Positions 11,046 through 23,358 of a stretch of DNA of 64,000 nucleotides are shown piece by piece (the first letter of the stretch is position 1; each line of letters opens with the position of its first letter). The stretch is from Triatoma infestans. Taxonomy: Eukaryota > Arthropoda > Insecta > Hemiptera > Reduviidae. The DNA lies in NCBI GenBank assembly GCA_011037195.1, contig JAAEAF010000105.1, forward strand, positions 372,001-436,000. The letters are read 5' to 3'. The position numbers and the translations under genes were made by a program. The notes under the pieces are model-generated. The model saw only the letters and a program-made list of their open reading frames with translations. It had not been told where the DNA came from and did no database searches.

Positions 11046-11554
11046 TTAGGCATTTATTTGCACATAGGCTGTATTAATAAAAGTTTTGTGTGAAATACAT
11101 TGACGGGGTGCCCTCTCCATAGCGTGTCTCTGAACAGAAAAGAGCTGTTTGCACAGAACTTTGTTATTATTAATAAAAATATCCGAACTATTCCCATTTG
11201 TTTCACGGAGTTCAATGGAAGGGAAGAGACATATACTTGCATATGACGTCACTGCTATGAATAGCAATGGAAAAAGCAGACATTAGCCACTGTAGGCTAT
11301 ATACAGCCGTCTAGTGAAAAGTTCAAGGATTTTCCACAAACCACACGGTGACTGACCTTCATTGCTTGCAGAAAATTCAAACTCTCCAGTGAGATTCTAT
11401 TATTATTTTTATAATTATCATCACATTATCTCACTATTGTAAGGGAAAATAACAGCAATCATCAAAATTATATAATTATGCCAAAAACACAAAGTATGTT
11501 TTCAAGTGTGCTAATTTTTTTTTTGAAGAGAGAGAGAGAGAGGATAAGTCTGTC

Positions 11555-12040
11555 TGCGCGAGGGAGCGAAATATCTCAAACATGAAAAATCGCACCGGAA
11601 GCTCAACTTTGTTATTCCATCACATCCGGCTGGATTATTTTTTGTCAAGACACGACAAGTACGGCTATATTGGCTGGCTTGTCAGTTATTGGCAATTTTC
11701 TTACATGGCTCCCCTAATGATTTTATACTACACACATAACTAACTAAACGCCTATCACTTTTATTTGAAACATTTTTCCAAAAATATTGTTTTTATATAG
11801 TTGTGGGAACATGTGGCGTTACATTTGAAATGTTATAGGCAGTTGGTTTAGTGTTTTTGATGAGCACAACTATAATGACTACAATTTAATCACTTCTCTC
11901 ACTGCCAAGATTAATAAGTAGGTAGGAACTTTTCCCCACCACACTTCTTAAATTTATTTTACGACAAATGAGTGAAATTTGAAATTTAAAGAACATTTGT
12001 CATTTTTGACAGAACTGTATTAATGGGAGTGAGAGCAAAT
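11555..12040 (-). repeat. Family M dispersed repeat, diverged
   Basis: A GA run (about 11526-11542) precedes CGAAATATCTCAAACATGAA and AATCGCACCGGAAGCTCAAC. CCTATCACTTTTATTTGAAA, TTTGAAATTTAAAGAACATT and a GGGAGTGAGAGC end module follow. The order is that of the reversed element. Confidence 0.6.
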
Positions 12041-13204
12041 TGTGTTAATTTTTTGTTTTTGTTTTGAAGGAAAATATGCGACGAAGTATAAAGAACAATA
12101 TCAAAGAAAATTTGATTCCTAAACTTCATTCGGTTAGAAGAAAATAAAATACTTAATTACTCTGCAGATAAGGTAAACCCCTCAGCTCTCCACGTTTGTG
12201 CAAACCAATTAATTTTATTACCTAATAAAATATAATCACCGGTAATTTGTTACTGATATTTTCTCTCTTAACTAGGAGAAACTTAACTAGGAGTTGTCTT
12301 AAAAAATTAATTATAATCGGTAATTCTGTTTCTTCTATTTTTCTCCCCCGGCCCCGCTCAATAAATGCATTCTTTGTTTTAATTGCTTTTAAGGAAACAA
12401 ATCGTTGTAAAATATGGAATAAAAGAGCTCTAAATGGAAAAGATACGGATGATTATATTTGTCTGCAGGGTGCATATATTTTTACAATAATTTCCCAAAA
12501 TGATGTTTATATTTTCTGACAGAAAACGTCTACCAACACCACAAATACAACAAACATGCTTTTCCATGGCAGTCAGATTCTTTTTGTGCTCACAGACACC
12601 GATTTCAGGTTTTCGCAGATCTTCAGGAAATTTTCTTTCATGTTCGTCCGATTAGCGCCAATTCAAAATCAGGGCACAACTTTTTTACTGTACAACTCGA
12701 CGTCGAATATTGTTCAACAAAATATCTTGAAGATGGACATATGACCGAAATCGATCAACATAAAATCTCTCTCTTCCAATTATTGCAATCTGAATTGATA
12801 TACCTTCTTCAGAAATGGAAATTTTACTAAACAAATAGCTGTCATTAATACATTATTGATAAATTTGCCATCACGAACCAAAAGACTTGAAATGGCACAC
12901 TATAATAGAACCAAAAGGGGTAGTCGATAGGCTAGCCAATACATTGTGGGTGACTTAGTCAATTATACACTCCCCTTTACTGAATTGTCCCATTGTTCGG
13001 ATTAGAATGATAAATAAATGGCAAGAGAGAACAAATAGACAAAGGAGAATTCTATAAGAGATATCCTCCAGTACACTTAAAACCATTTTTCTTAATTTAA
13101 ATTTAATTAAAAGAAGCATCAGGATTATTAACAGAATCAGATCCAATCATGGGCTATGTGCTGCTTACATAAATAGAACAGGTACAGTTAGTATTAATGT
13201 GTGC
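12041..13204. other. No identifiable feature
   Basis: Open frames at 12247-12519 and 12556-12744 have low-complexity composition and no motif I recognise. I see no repeat boundary. Confidence 0.4.
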
Positions 13205-13395
13205 ACAGTATGCGGTAGTTGACCGGAAGTGCCACATTACTGAAGAGTTTTTATTTCTTTTGTTTTGTTTTGTGCAATTTCCTCCATATTACAGACGATG
13301 TTTCATTAAACTTGGGATGCTAGCTAGTAACCAAACAGAGCTCTATCACTTTTGAAACTTTTTGTCCGAAAGTTTGTGCGGAAACTAGAAAGTCA
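13205..13395 (-). repeat. Family M sub-repeat
   Basis: TTGACCGGAAGTGCCACATT, ATTAAACTTGGGATGCTAGC and CTCTATCACTTTTGAAACTT match the internal sub-repeat in reverse orientation. Confidence 0.55.
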
Positions 13396-13659
13396 TCTTC
13401 CACAAAAAATATTGGACATTACTAAACATCTGGTAAAATTTATAAATATGAAGAAGTTTGTCATTATGTATAAACTGCAGTAAGAGAAAGTCAGATTATT
13501 CAATACAATTGCAATGTAAAGGTAATGTGGGCGGCGTAAATATTTTTGAACCCTGACTAAATTCCTCAATATTCTACATCAGCCATTATAAATTTATTGG
13601 TCAAAATATTAACACGGTTTATGGTTAAAACTAACTAAACATTTTGATTATTAGAATAC

Positions 13660-13745
13660 TTTTATATATATATATATATATAATAAACATTTAAAATGTA
13701 AATGTAAACATTTTAAATGTAATATATACATTATAAACATTTGTG
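13660..13745. repeat. AT-rich simple repeat with small palindrome
   Basis: A TA run is followed by ACATTTAAAATGT facing ACATTTTAAATGT, a perfect 13-bp inverted pair. This is common in DNA of such composition. Confidence 0.6.
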
Positions 13746-14329
13746 GAATACTGTCGCTGAAAATCTACCATAATAACAAGAAACCTGCGTGATATAAACA
13801 ATTCATAAGGACCTTTATTATATAGGTATATAAAACAAAAAACATCACTCAAAAAAAAGAAGAAAAACATTCATAACTATATATATATATATATAAAAGA
13901 GAATAGAAAGCCGAGAGAAAGAAGGCAGAGGAGAAGAGAACTCTTTATGAGCAACTGATAAAGACAAATAAGTTGAGAAACGCCGGTGCAGTAACATTAC
14001 CAGACTAGAATACTTGAACAAACTGCCATAATATGACCGACATCTTGCTCCCCCACTAACAGAACCATTTCACATTCTTCTACCGCAATCTTTCATTTTT
14101 CTTACTCCTTTTATTTCCCTTCTCTGTTGTTTATTTAGTTTCCCCAGTCCATTTCCTTCTTCTTTTTTTATCGTGCCTTCCTTTACTAATTATGTTGCCC
14201 ATTATCCACACAAATGATAAAATATCCGGTATGTGTGAACAATTCACACGACTTACTTTACTGCAATTAAGATAATTATAAAATTCACAATTTTTCTTTA
14301 AATTTGAAATTTTATTCATTTGCCCTGAC

Positions 14330-14565
14330 GTAACGATACGGGTGGTGGAGGGATAAAAATCAATTTTCCTGGAAAAATGCTATCAAATCAAAGTAATAAA
14401 CATTTATCTGTGTAGATTATTGAAAATCAAACCAATCATTTTTAAGCATATCCAGAAAAAAAAAAAATCATTCAGTAAAATAGTACTTCCTGTTGAAAGA
14501 GCAATTTTAACCGAAAAGTTCTTGTCGGATTCCTTGGTGATAACCAAACGGAATATCTTAACTCT
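14330..14565 (+). repeat. Family M dispersed repeat, middle part
   Basis: TCAATTTTCCTGGAAAAATG, GTAAAATAGTACTTCCTGTT and ACCAAACGGAATATCTTAAC appear in forward order. Sequence from 14565 to 15780 holds no recognised element. Confidence 0.65.
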
Positions 14566-15779
14566 GACTACAAAAAAAAAAAAAAATGAGGCTCCATATT
14601 TCCTAAATTCCCTAGAAAGTCTGTCACGATAATGCATATTAAACCCTCGAAACTAGATTGATGTATTAAGCAGACCCAACTATTCAAACCCCTTAATATT
14701 CTTAACGAAGAGGGCAAGAAAAATAAAAGTGAAAAAACTCAGTGCAGATAAAAAAAGGGAATGTTGGGTCCTACCTAACGTTATCAATACTACAATACTA
14801 ACTTAGATGGTCAGAAATGATGTATTTACACTTCAAAAGGCTTGAAGTGTGTGAAACCTCTTCACGGTGTTTCGTTTGCCCGTTCCGAGATAGGGCTGGT
14901 AGTAAAACTGTAAGACATGGGGAGGTGGAGAGAAGAAGGTGAAGGAGGCGGCAAATAACTCGCCTTACTCTATCAACTCCACCATCTTAGAAGGCACTCA
15001 CTCAACTCTCTCGTTCACCTGACATACACCTGAACATTTCTCTGACATACTTTACTCTTCCCTTCCATTTCCCTGTGTAAGATTTAAGTGGAAACTTGTT
15101 ATGACTACAGCAAGAAGGCTATACTTATTTCTTTTTTCTTTCTTTACTCATCCTCTCAGTATTCCAAAGAAGGAAGCGGTGCTCAAGAGATAGATGGAAT
15201 CATTTCACAACAATGCCTTCCCTAATACGACCGGAAAAAGAAGGAAAGATAGATGCACGAAAGAAAATAGGAAAGGTGGTAAAGTGCTCCAAAATGGAAC
15301 ACGTATTTTTCTACGCCCTCTATAGTTCTTCTCTTAAAAAACCCCAACTTCTCACCAGAGTTTTACCCACAAACACACACACACATATATATGTATATAA
15401 AATACACATTCAAATACATACACGAGAGAGAGAAACTGGAGGAAGAAAGCTTTCTTGCTCTCTTTTTACTTTTTCCTTTAATACGTCACACATATCCTTA
15501 ATGCGTTCAGCGAATACGCCTTTTTTTCCTTATGTCTTTGGAATGTATTACAAACAAAATCCGGTAGGAAAACCTACACGATTGTCTGTACTGGATTCAA
15601 TGTAATTGTGGCATATTTCCTTAAACTTCGAAATTGTATACTATATTTAATTGCTGTTAACATAAATGTAATGAAAGTACATGTTGGTTATTAGGTTATT
15701 AGAAATGCTAGCAGACAATATTTGAATGTGATTATATTGTAGCCCAGAAGAGAGCGCCTGGTTAGAAACCACAATAACT

Positions 15780-16060
15780 CTTGATCTCCAATATCACAGA
15801 ATTCCCAGAATCTGTTTAAAATCAATTTTGCGCGAAAATGTTTCAAATAAATTATTTAGCCACTCAAGTGCACAGCTAGTATCCCAACTATAGAGAAAAT
15901 CTACACGAGTCATTTCAGATAACAGCACGAAAAGCTGAAAAACCATTCAATAAAGACACACTGTCCTGTTGGTGCATTTTGAGCTAAACTTCGTGTAAAG
16001 TTTGAGCGTGCTGCGAATTTTTTCGTTTTTGAAGATGTTTACTTCACACTTAAATAAGTA
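15780..16060 (+). repeat. Family M dispersed repeat fragment
   Basis: AAATCAATTTTGCGCGAAAA, GTTTCAAATAAATTATTTAG, AATAAAGACACACTGTCCTG and TTTGAGCGTGCTGCGAATTT follow the forward module order. Confidence 0.6.
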
Positions 16061-17085
16061 TCTATTTTTTTTTATTCCCTTTTCCAATATATGGTTCTAC
16101 CACCTACACAATATTAATATACCTACTTTAGAAACATTCAGTGTAGAATTCAGTGGCGGCCCGTGAAGTAGTAAGTAAATCTGAACATGTCTAAATTCAA
16201 CTCAATTTAATTAAAAATAAATTCACTTGGATTTTTTTTTAAAGATACTTTCTGTTAAAAAAAAAACATGATTTCTCAAATAACTAATATAAAAAAAAAA
16301 TTATTTGAATATAAAATCCATTCTTCGCGTTTTAAGCTTCACAAATTTTTTGAATAACTTTTTCATTAAAATTATTTATTTGAGAAATCATGTACTAACT
16401 GCTATTTGCTGAATTATAATGTTAGGAATGGAACAACCTTTGTTTTTTTTAATTCAATGTTTTAGGGTAATGTCAACTGAGAAAATTTAATTAGTGTTAA
16501 GTATTCAACATTAACACCCATCTTGATAAACCTATAAAATAATATTTATTTTATTGTATATTTTTATTCTATATAAAATAATATTATTGAATAAAAAAAA
16601 AAATTACCGTTAACGAACACAATAAAATAATTTTGTTTTGTAATAAAACCTCTAATAAAGGCACACAATTACAATCAACGCTGCCCGGCTAGAAGCGCAA
16701 ATAGCACTAGTTGGGTTAAATTATTAAGGCAAACGAAGTTTGTCGGAAATAACCGAATATGACAATTTCTAACAATGCGAATTGGGCAGCGACAACATCA
16801 AGCAACGCTTAATGAAATAATTCTTTTCTAAAAACGGATTTATTAATGGTATTTAAATAATAATTATGCAAAGATTCTTATGTAATTATTATTTTTTATC
16901 ATTAATTAAAAAATTAAGTTTTGTTAGTATTTTCTGGAGAATCGCGGAGCTTATGCACCAGTCGCCACTGGTAGAATTCCTAATTTGAAAAAAATTTGTC
17001 ATTTTATATATAATTTTGTATTAATAGGAGTAAGAGAAAGTCGTGTGAGTGTTTCACCCCAGATTTTTTTCATTTCTCAGCGTTA
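16061..17085 (-). repeat. Family M dispersed repeat, split by a hAT MITE
   Basis: The left part ends CTTTAGAAACATTCAGTGTAG. The right part resumes with GGTAGAATTCCTAATTTGAAA after the MITE and ends with AGTAAGAGAAAGTCGTGTGA and GTGTTTCACCCCAGATTTTT, the family outer terminus. Other copies read uninterrupted at this point, so the insertion site is clear. Confidence 0.75.
16151..16970. mobile_element. Non-autonomous hAT-type DNA transposon (MITE)
   Basis: The 820-bp element begins CAGTGGCGGCCCGTG and ends GCACCAGTCGCCACTG, so the termini share an inverted CAGTGGCG. It is flanked by perfect 8-bp duplications GTAGAATT at 16143-16150 and 16971-16978. An 8-bp duplication and a CAGTG-type end are hallmarks of the hAT superfamily. 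No transposase frame is present; the interior is AT-rich and includes a second inverted pair (ACATGATTTCTCAAATA near 16267 and its complement near 16376). It must have been mobilised in trans by a hAT transposase. Confidence 0.8.
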
Positions 17086-18005
17086 CTTAAACTCCGAGGT
17101 AGGGCACATGCATAATAGCAAATTTTTGTTTTTTATTTATTCGTTAGAGTTTAATTCGGAAATTACATAAAAACGGGATCAACTGTAAGGAGTTCGTACG
17201 AGCCCTTTGTTAAACTTTTCATAATTGGGTATATATTTAACATAATTAAAAAACGAATAATTCGATAAGTTTTGATGGCTATCGTCAAATAAATTATGTC
17301 AAAAATAAACACCATTCTAAAAGCAAGTAAGTATCTTTTAATGTATTTCTTAAAACAGGAAACCCTCTCAGCGAAAGCTGTACAAATACCCGAAGGCGTG
17401 GATATCCCGTTTCCTATAAGGGATTGCATGGCAACAAGACCTCTCTTTCCCCCTCCACACTAAACCCCCACTCTCAAAACGTTTCTCGCTCTCTCTATTT
17501 TCCCTAGTCGCAACGTTCAACTCTACAGAACCAACCAACCCTTGATCCTTTCCTGCAACTTAAAAGACTCCCACAGAGGGAAAGTCGCCCCGATCCCCTT
17601 CCTTTACAGTTCAACGAACTTTGTTTTATATACATAACTGTCAAGGGAATATTCCATCTCTGGCCCGTTAAGTTCTCTCTCTCCTGTCAGCGCTACTGGC
17701 AACAACTTTATAGAAACAATCCAAAATAATCAAGTCATTCAATGTTCCCTTTCTAAGTGTAGTTTTATGGAAATACGTCATTTTAGTTTTCTCATGAGTT
17801 TTCACAGGGAATATTTATTATTCCCACATTAAAATTCTTAACTACAGTTTAAAATTAGGTCCAACTGATTCATTCTCTAGAACTCCCACCAAAAATTATT
17901 TTTTCTAGGAAAGGTTTCAAATGAAAATGAAAGTTTCTATTTGTGCAGTTGGCACCATTTCATTCTAAAAGAAAATTGTATTTCTTAAAATTAAAATTCT
18001 TATAA
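17086..18005. other. No identifiable feature
   Basis: AT-rich sequence, partly C-rich near 17450-17600, with no sustained reading frame or known repeat module. Confidence 0.4.
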
Positions 18006-18029
18006 TTAGAAAGTGAATTAAATATTTGA

Positions 18030-18130
18030 TAAATATAAAGAAATAGAGACGTTTTCCTGCTTCATCGACCGGTTTCGGGCGTTCGCCATCACAGGATGTT
18101 TTTGTTGAACAGTGTAATAACATAGACTTG
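18030..18130 (-). mobile_element. Left arm of a foldback element carrying the hairpin motif
   Basis: The arm has GACGTTTTCCTGCTTCATCG, ACCGGTTTCGGGCGTTCGCC and TTGTTGAACAGTGTAATAAC. It is the inverted counterpart of 23380-23530. The minus strand carries a decayed copy of the CTGANGA / GAAAC motif (about 18064-18097). The two arms are separated by the LINE at 18131-23345; without it they would be about 60 bp apart. Confidence 0.7.
18118..18130. repeat. Target-site duplication, left copy
   Basis: TAACATAGACTTG is repeated exactly at 23346-23358, bracketing the LINE. Confidence 0.85.
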
Positions 18131-18650
18131 GTCCTCAAAGGTCTCCTCGATTTTGAATCGAGGGGCTAGCCAACCCTACGTCCATGTCGTGAGGACCGGG
18201 CAACGCGCTCTTCGAGTGCGGCTAACAGGGCAGTGGCAGGCCTGGCGGCAACCCACTGCGGACCACTTTTTTCTCGTACCCCTATCCCGCTCTCCCGTCT
18301 AACCTGATCCTTCACTTTCCTCTATCGTGGGATGGGGGGGGTGGATTAGGCCCCCTTCAAGTAAGGGCGACCCTGCAACATCCCAGCCCAACACCTTGCA
18401 CATGGAACACATACACAACACACGAACATACATAACAACATTTACACGCATACAGTACAGACTAGTAAGTAGGGCCCAATCCAGGGTGTAATGCGTTCCG
18501 TGCGGAGGGATGGATGGCATAGGGGTACTATGTCGATAACGGAGCCTCCGGGGCACCGGGCGAAACCCCGGAGTATTTAGCCTTGCCCGGCTATCGTGGG
18601 GCTCTGGTCGGGTGAACGACCCTATCTATCCCCAGCTCTCGTGGGAATCA

Positions 18651-19940
18651 ATGGGCAAAAAAGAAAAATTAGAGAAAAAACAATTCAAGGCAATGATGCC
18701 ATTTGGGACTGGTACGACAGGCCATGGGGAGGGGAGTAAACCCACAACCAGCACGGCTATGGTACCAGGTAGAGTGATCATGGCAGTTGCACAAGGCCCA
18801 GAGAGTGGGCCTTCCGGTCCCGCCGCCGCTATGGCCACGGCGGAAACAGGCGCTATGCCAGTGACTGCCAAAGGCCGGGTCTGCGGGCCTGGGGGCTCGA
18901 CGATCAGAAAGGCCAAGGCAAAGGCCGAAGAAGCTTTAGGGCGGAGTCGCTGGAAGCGTTCGACAGTAAGACAGAAAAGGAGGTGCAAGTCGCCAAGCTG
19001 TCAGGGACCTCTAGGAAGGAGCTCAAAGCTCGTATTGAGGCCAAGAGTATCTTCAGGCCAAGCGACAACTTATTAGGGAAATTTTCTCCAATGGGCTGAA
19101 CGCGCACAACAAAGGCGAATAAGAGGCCCAGGTCAGAGCAATCCCCGCCACAGCAGCGACCGCCCAAGATGGTCAAAGAGAAATCCTACAGAGAGGCTAC
19201 TTCTTCGGCAAAAATTGCAGCTGTGCAAAAGGGCTTCCCTGACAACCAGTTAAGCATGGAGAGGCTACAAGCCATCCAAGATGCCATATTGGGGGAATAT
19301 GACAAAATCCCGAGAGGCGGGCCGCAGGTCAGATTGGCCAAATGTGCCCATAAACCTGGGTTTATTGTTATCACCTGTCTAGGGGAAGATAGTTTAGGGT
19401 GGCTAAGGGAGATTATCCCAAAGCTTAAACCCTGGGAAGATGCAAGCCTTCAAACACTCGAGTGGGAGGACATACCGGGTCCTGAGATCTGTAAGGTCTT
19501 CATCTCTAATGAGGGTGGCAAGCAGGTAGAGGCCGAAAGGGTGATCACTCGTTTAGAAGTGAGCAACTAAGGGTTGAATACCAAAATGTGGAGTATCTGG
19601 GGTTGCTTACCCGTTGAGGGTGGGTGCCTCTGGACGTTCTCTATGGACAGGGGGTCATTGGTGGAGCTTAAAAGGCTGGACATGTACCCCTATTTTGGTT
19701 GAGGGCGGGTGACTTTTCTTTACAAGCTCCCGAAAAGTAAAAGCTAAGAGGAGGCCAAGGTGATGGAGGTAGAAGGGGATCAGCCGAAGGCCGAGAGTAC
19801 GTTAAAGGCGGATTCGCCAGAGGTGAGTCAGGGGGGCCTGGAAGGAGAAATGAAGGCGTTACAGGCCGCACTGGCTGTGCTACCCGTAAGTGAGGGGCGG
19901 ATGGAGGAAGGAGCGGTGGTAAGGCGGGGGATCCCGTGAG
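18651..19940 (+). pseudogene. LINE ORF1 (gag-like, DUF4780-type)
   Basis: The first frame starts at ATG 18651 (MGKKEKLEKKQFKAMMPFGT) and is Gly/Ala/Lys rich. A frameshift near 18940 moves coding to another frame (AESLEAFDSKTEKEVQVAKL). The conserved part is 19169-19570, with KCAHKPGFIVITCLGEDSLG and WLREIIPKLKPWEDASL, the signature of the DUF4780 domain found in ORF1 of insect LINEs. It continues past a stop as GLNTKMWSIWG and DMYPYFG. ORF1 proteins of this kind bind element RNA to form the transposition particle. At least two stops and one frameshift inactivate it. Confidence 0.75.
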
Positions 19941-20140
19941 TGCGTCTCCTGGCGGAAGCAATACCGGCCTGCTCCACAGGCCTCAAGGCCAGGAGCGGTT
20001 GCCGGCGGTTGCGGAAGCCGAGGGGCGTCCCCGGGGACGACGTTCCGCCCCCCTCGGAGACCTAACATTGTAATCAGGATGGTGTAGGCGAACCTCCACC
20101 ATACAAAGGCCGCTTCGGCCGTGCTAAGTAGGAGGTTCGA

Positions 20141-23096
20141 CAGGGAGGGGCTACATTAGCCCTACTGCAGGAGCCATGGTGTCATGGGGGGATCGTCCGA
20201 GGACTGAATCCGAAATTTTGGAAGGTACTTATTTTTTTTTTTTAGTTGGCGTCGGGGACTTACAGCTGGTGCTGGGATGCGACGCCAACGCGCACAACTC
20301 TGCTTGGGGGAGCACCGACATCAACCAAAGGGGTAAGTACCTTTATGAATTCATGTGAAGGGTTGCATGTAGCTAATGTAGGTTTGGAACCAACTTTTGT
20401 GACTGCAGCTAGGAGGGAGGTGCTGGATGTGACGCTAGCCTCGCGCTGTATGTTGAGCAAAATCGCTCACTGGCATGTATCAAGTGAGCCATCGTGCTCG
20501 GATCATAGGCACATTAGGTTCGATATATGCACTCCACCATTGGTCATTAGTAGGCTTCGAAGCCCGAGGGAGACTCACTGGGAGGGATTTGTTGGGAGTC
20601 TCAGCGAGTCTCTCGGTGACCTTAAAGTGGATGTACGGACAACAAGAAGTCTGGAACGGGCAGTGGCACGGGTAACTGAGGCGATTTTGGACGCCTACCA
20701 GGAAAACTGCCCGGAGAGGGAAAGGCCTAATAGGTCGAAGACAGTCTGGTGGAACGATCACCTCGAGAGAAGGAGGCGAGAGGTGAGAAGGCTGTTTAAT
20801 AAAGCCAAAATCAACCAAGACTGGGTATCGTATAGAAGGGCACTGACGCAGTACAACATTGAAATAAGGAAGGCCAAGCGTAAAGCTTGGCGGAGATTCT
20901 GTGAGGACGTGGCGGACACCTCGGAGTGCGCGAGAATTCACAGAATCCTAGCAAGGGAAGGTACTGCGGACAGGGTAGGGTTTCTGAAGAAAGATGACGG
21001 AACCCACACCAACTCGGTAGAGGAGTCGCTGGAATTGCTTATGATCACACATTTTCCAGGGTCCTCTTATGGAGAGGCCCCTCTAGAGGTTGAGGGGTTG
21101 AGAAGGCCTGGCCGGGCGGATTGGAAAATCACGAATTACGTCATACAGCCGAACAGACTAAGATGGGCGATTGGAAGGTTCAAGCCATATAAAGCACCAG
21201 GCGTGGATGGGATTTACCCCGTCTTCCTGCAGAAAGCGGTGGAGGTGTTGATACCACACCTATGTAGGATCTTCAGAGGCTGTTTAGCCTAGGGATTCAA
21301 TTCATACCAAGAGAATGGCAACAGGTGAAGGTCGTGTTCCTCCCGAAAGTAGGGAGGACGGTAGATCAATCGCCAAAGTCGTTTAGGCCAATAAGCCTGT
21401 CCTCCTTTCTGCTGAAGGCGAGGTTTATAAGGGACGAGATTTTGAGGACAAATCCTCTTAATAATAGCCAATAAGCCTATCGGGCAGGGAAATCCGTAGA
21501 CTTGGCGGTGGATGACCTAAACAGGCTACTCCAAAAGTGCTTGACGACAAGGAAATTGCGGTAGTCACCTTTTTGGGTACAGAGGGCACCTTTAATAATG
21601 TGTCCTCAGAGTCTCTTGTTGGTGCACTGATAAGAAGGGGCACGCCCCCTACGATTGGTCAGTGGGTAAGGACTAGTCTATTGGAAAGGACTAACATAGC
21701 CACCATAGATAATTCATCTCTTGTGGCTAGGGTGAATAGAGGCTGTCCACAGGGAGGCGTTTTGTCGCCATTGCTGTGGACGTTATTAGCCGATGACATC
21801 CTGACCAAATTAACCGCGGAAGGCTTTCACTGACCAGGTTTTGCAGACGATTTGGCAATCGTGGTGAGGGGGCGGTTCGCGGTAACTGCCTTAGAGCGCA
21901 CTCAGGGGGCGCTTAATATTGTGAATCAATGGTGCAGAGCGAGTCTCTCCATCAATCCCCACAAAATTCAAGTGGTTCCTTTTACAAGGAAGAGAAATTT
22001 ACAAGGCTTACAATAGCCGATCCTCGGAGGGGTTGTGTTCCCCATTGCCATGGAGGCCAAATATCTGGGAGTCATATTTGACCGAAGGCTGACATGGAAT
22101 TCTCATATTAACATCACCGCGCACAAAGCCAAAATCGCCATGGGTAGGAGGCTATGCGGTAAAAGTTGGGAACTAAGCCCGAAGAAGGCCCTGTGGTAGT
22201 GAGGCCAATGGTAACCCACGGGGTGGTGGTGTGGTGGACAAAGACCTTGCGATTTTGGGTCTGCCTACGGATATAATGACTCCTAGGTACGACTTCCGAA
22301 AACCCTTCAAAGTCTTGATATTAGAGAGAGGGGCATGGAAGAAAGGGCCGCCAATTACAGGCGAATCTATGTGGTACACGGATGGGTCCAAAATGGAAGA
22401 TGGAGTAGGAGCCGGCGTGTACGGGGCTCATCCGAGATGTAATATCTCGATGAGCCTGGGAAGACTAGCCACGGTCTTTCAGGCAGAGCTAGTCGCGATT
22501 ACTATCTGCGCCGCCGAAATAAGAAGACGGAGAGTGTATAACTCCAGAGTCGTCATTTATTCGGATAGCCAGGCTGCTCTGCGGGCAATTGACTCGTGGG
22601 AGATTAGCTCAAGGCTGGTGTGGGATTGCCTAGGTGCACTCAGGGAAATTAGTAGCCATAATAAGGTCTTCCTGGTTTGGGTACCTGGGCACTCGGGTTA
22701 CAGAGGCAATGAGGCGGCGAACCGCCTGGCCCGGGAGAGTTCAATGAGAGCACTTATCGGGCCGGAGCCGTTCTGTGGTGTCTCAAGAAGCCTCAGGAGT
22801 GCATCCATTAAGCTATGGACCGATCAAGGGAATGGTGGGTCAAAACTCCAGGCCAGAGGCAGGCGAAAACGTTTATCCATAGCCACTCGCCCAAGCTAAC
22901 TGCGGAATTACTCCAATTAGGCCGGGTGGCCATAAGGATAGCAGTTGGCGTTCTCACTGGCCATTGTAGACTTAACAAGCACATGCATCGCATGGGCCTG
23001 GCAACGGATAGCCTGTGTAGGTTCTGTCAGGAAGAAGAGGAGACGGCGCTGCACGTGAGAGGGGCTCGTCTGGCTAAGGTACCGCCTCTTTGGTAA
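20141..23096 (+). pseudogene. LINE ORF2 polyprotein (EN, RT, RNase H), broken
   Basis: EN begins ATLALLQEPWCHGGIVRGL (20148-20205, catalytic Glu in QEPW). After a deletion at a poly-T run it resumes with LVLGCDANAHNSAWGSTDI and has SDHRHIRFDI near 20500. RT includes KAPGVDGIYPVFLQ (21200), FRPISLSSFLLKA, NRGCPQGGVLSPLLWTLL (21735-21790) and FADDLAIVV (21840-21866). A TGA stop sits three codons before FADD. In the motif usually FLDxEGAF the sequence is FLGTEGTF, so the first catalytic Asp is Gly. RNase H (22371-22745) has YTDGSKMEDG, FQAELVAI, YSDSQAAL and GNEAANRLA, the last Asp being Asn. The C-terminus has VLTGHCRLNKH and CRFCQEEEETALH. Multiple frameshifts make it non-functional. Confidence 0.88.
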
Positions 23097-23345
23097 AGAG
23101 AAGCTGGTGCCAACAAGCCTCAGCCGGGGCCCCCTCTCGGATCTATTAAGTCTTTTAAGGCAAGCAGGACTCGAGAGGGTGCTCTGATGGAAGGTGCTCT
23201 AATTGACCATCTGGGAGCCCCATCCCAATTCCACAGTCCGGTAAACGACAGAATCGGGGAAGGGCCTCTAACTAGGGGGGTGCCACAATAGATCCATGGG
23301 GTGTCGCGGTGGCGCAGGCTCCCCCCGTTAGAATCTAATCTAATC

Positions 23346-23358
23346 TAACATAGACTTG
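23346..23358. repeat. Target-site duplication, right copy
   Basis: TAACATAGACTTG matches 18118-18130 exactly and immediately follows the TAATC tail. Confidence 0.85.

Larger units (their letters stand above)
18131..23345 (+). mobile_element. Full-length but decayed RNase H-bearing LINE (I/R1/LOA group)
   Basis: The 5,215-bp element is bounded by the 13-bp duplication TAACATAGACTTG. It has a GC-rich 5' UTR (18131-18650), a gag-like ORF1 with a DUF4780-type domain, and an ORF2 with endonuclease, RT, RNase H and a C-terminal Cys-His segment. The 3' end is a short run of TAATC units (GAATCTAATCTAATC). It is markedly GC-richer than its surroundings. Frameshifts and stops interrupt both ORFs, so it is inactive. 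RNase H after RT is known for the I, LOA and some R1 lineages; I cannot assign the clade further by eye. Confidence 0.9.

Noticed and set aside
15213..15605. 130-codon open frame as a gene
   Set aside because: It spans CA/TA simple sequence, has mixed composition and no recognisable domain.
18299..18556. Minus-strand open frames across 18.3-22.4 kb
   Set aside because: They are antisense shadows of the GC-rich LINE ORFs, which carry the recognisable motifs on the plus strand.
23325..23345. TAATC units as telomere-like repeat
   Set aside because: Only a few units at the 3' end of a LINE and bounded by a target duplication; it is the element tail. Insect telomere repeats are typically TTAGG.
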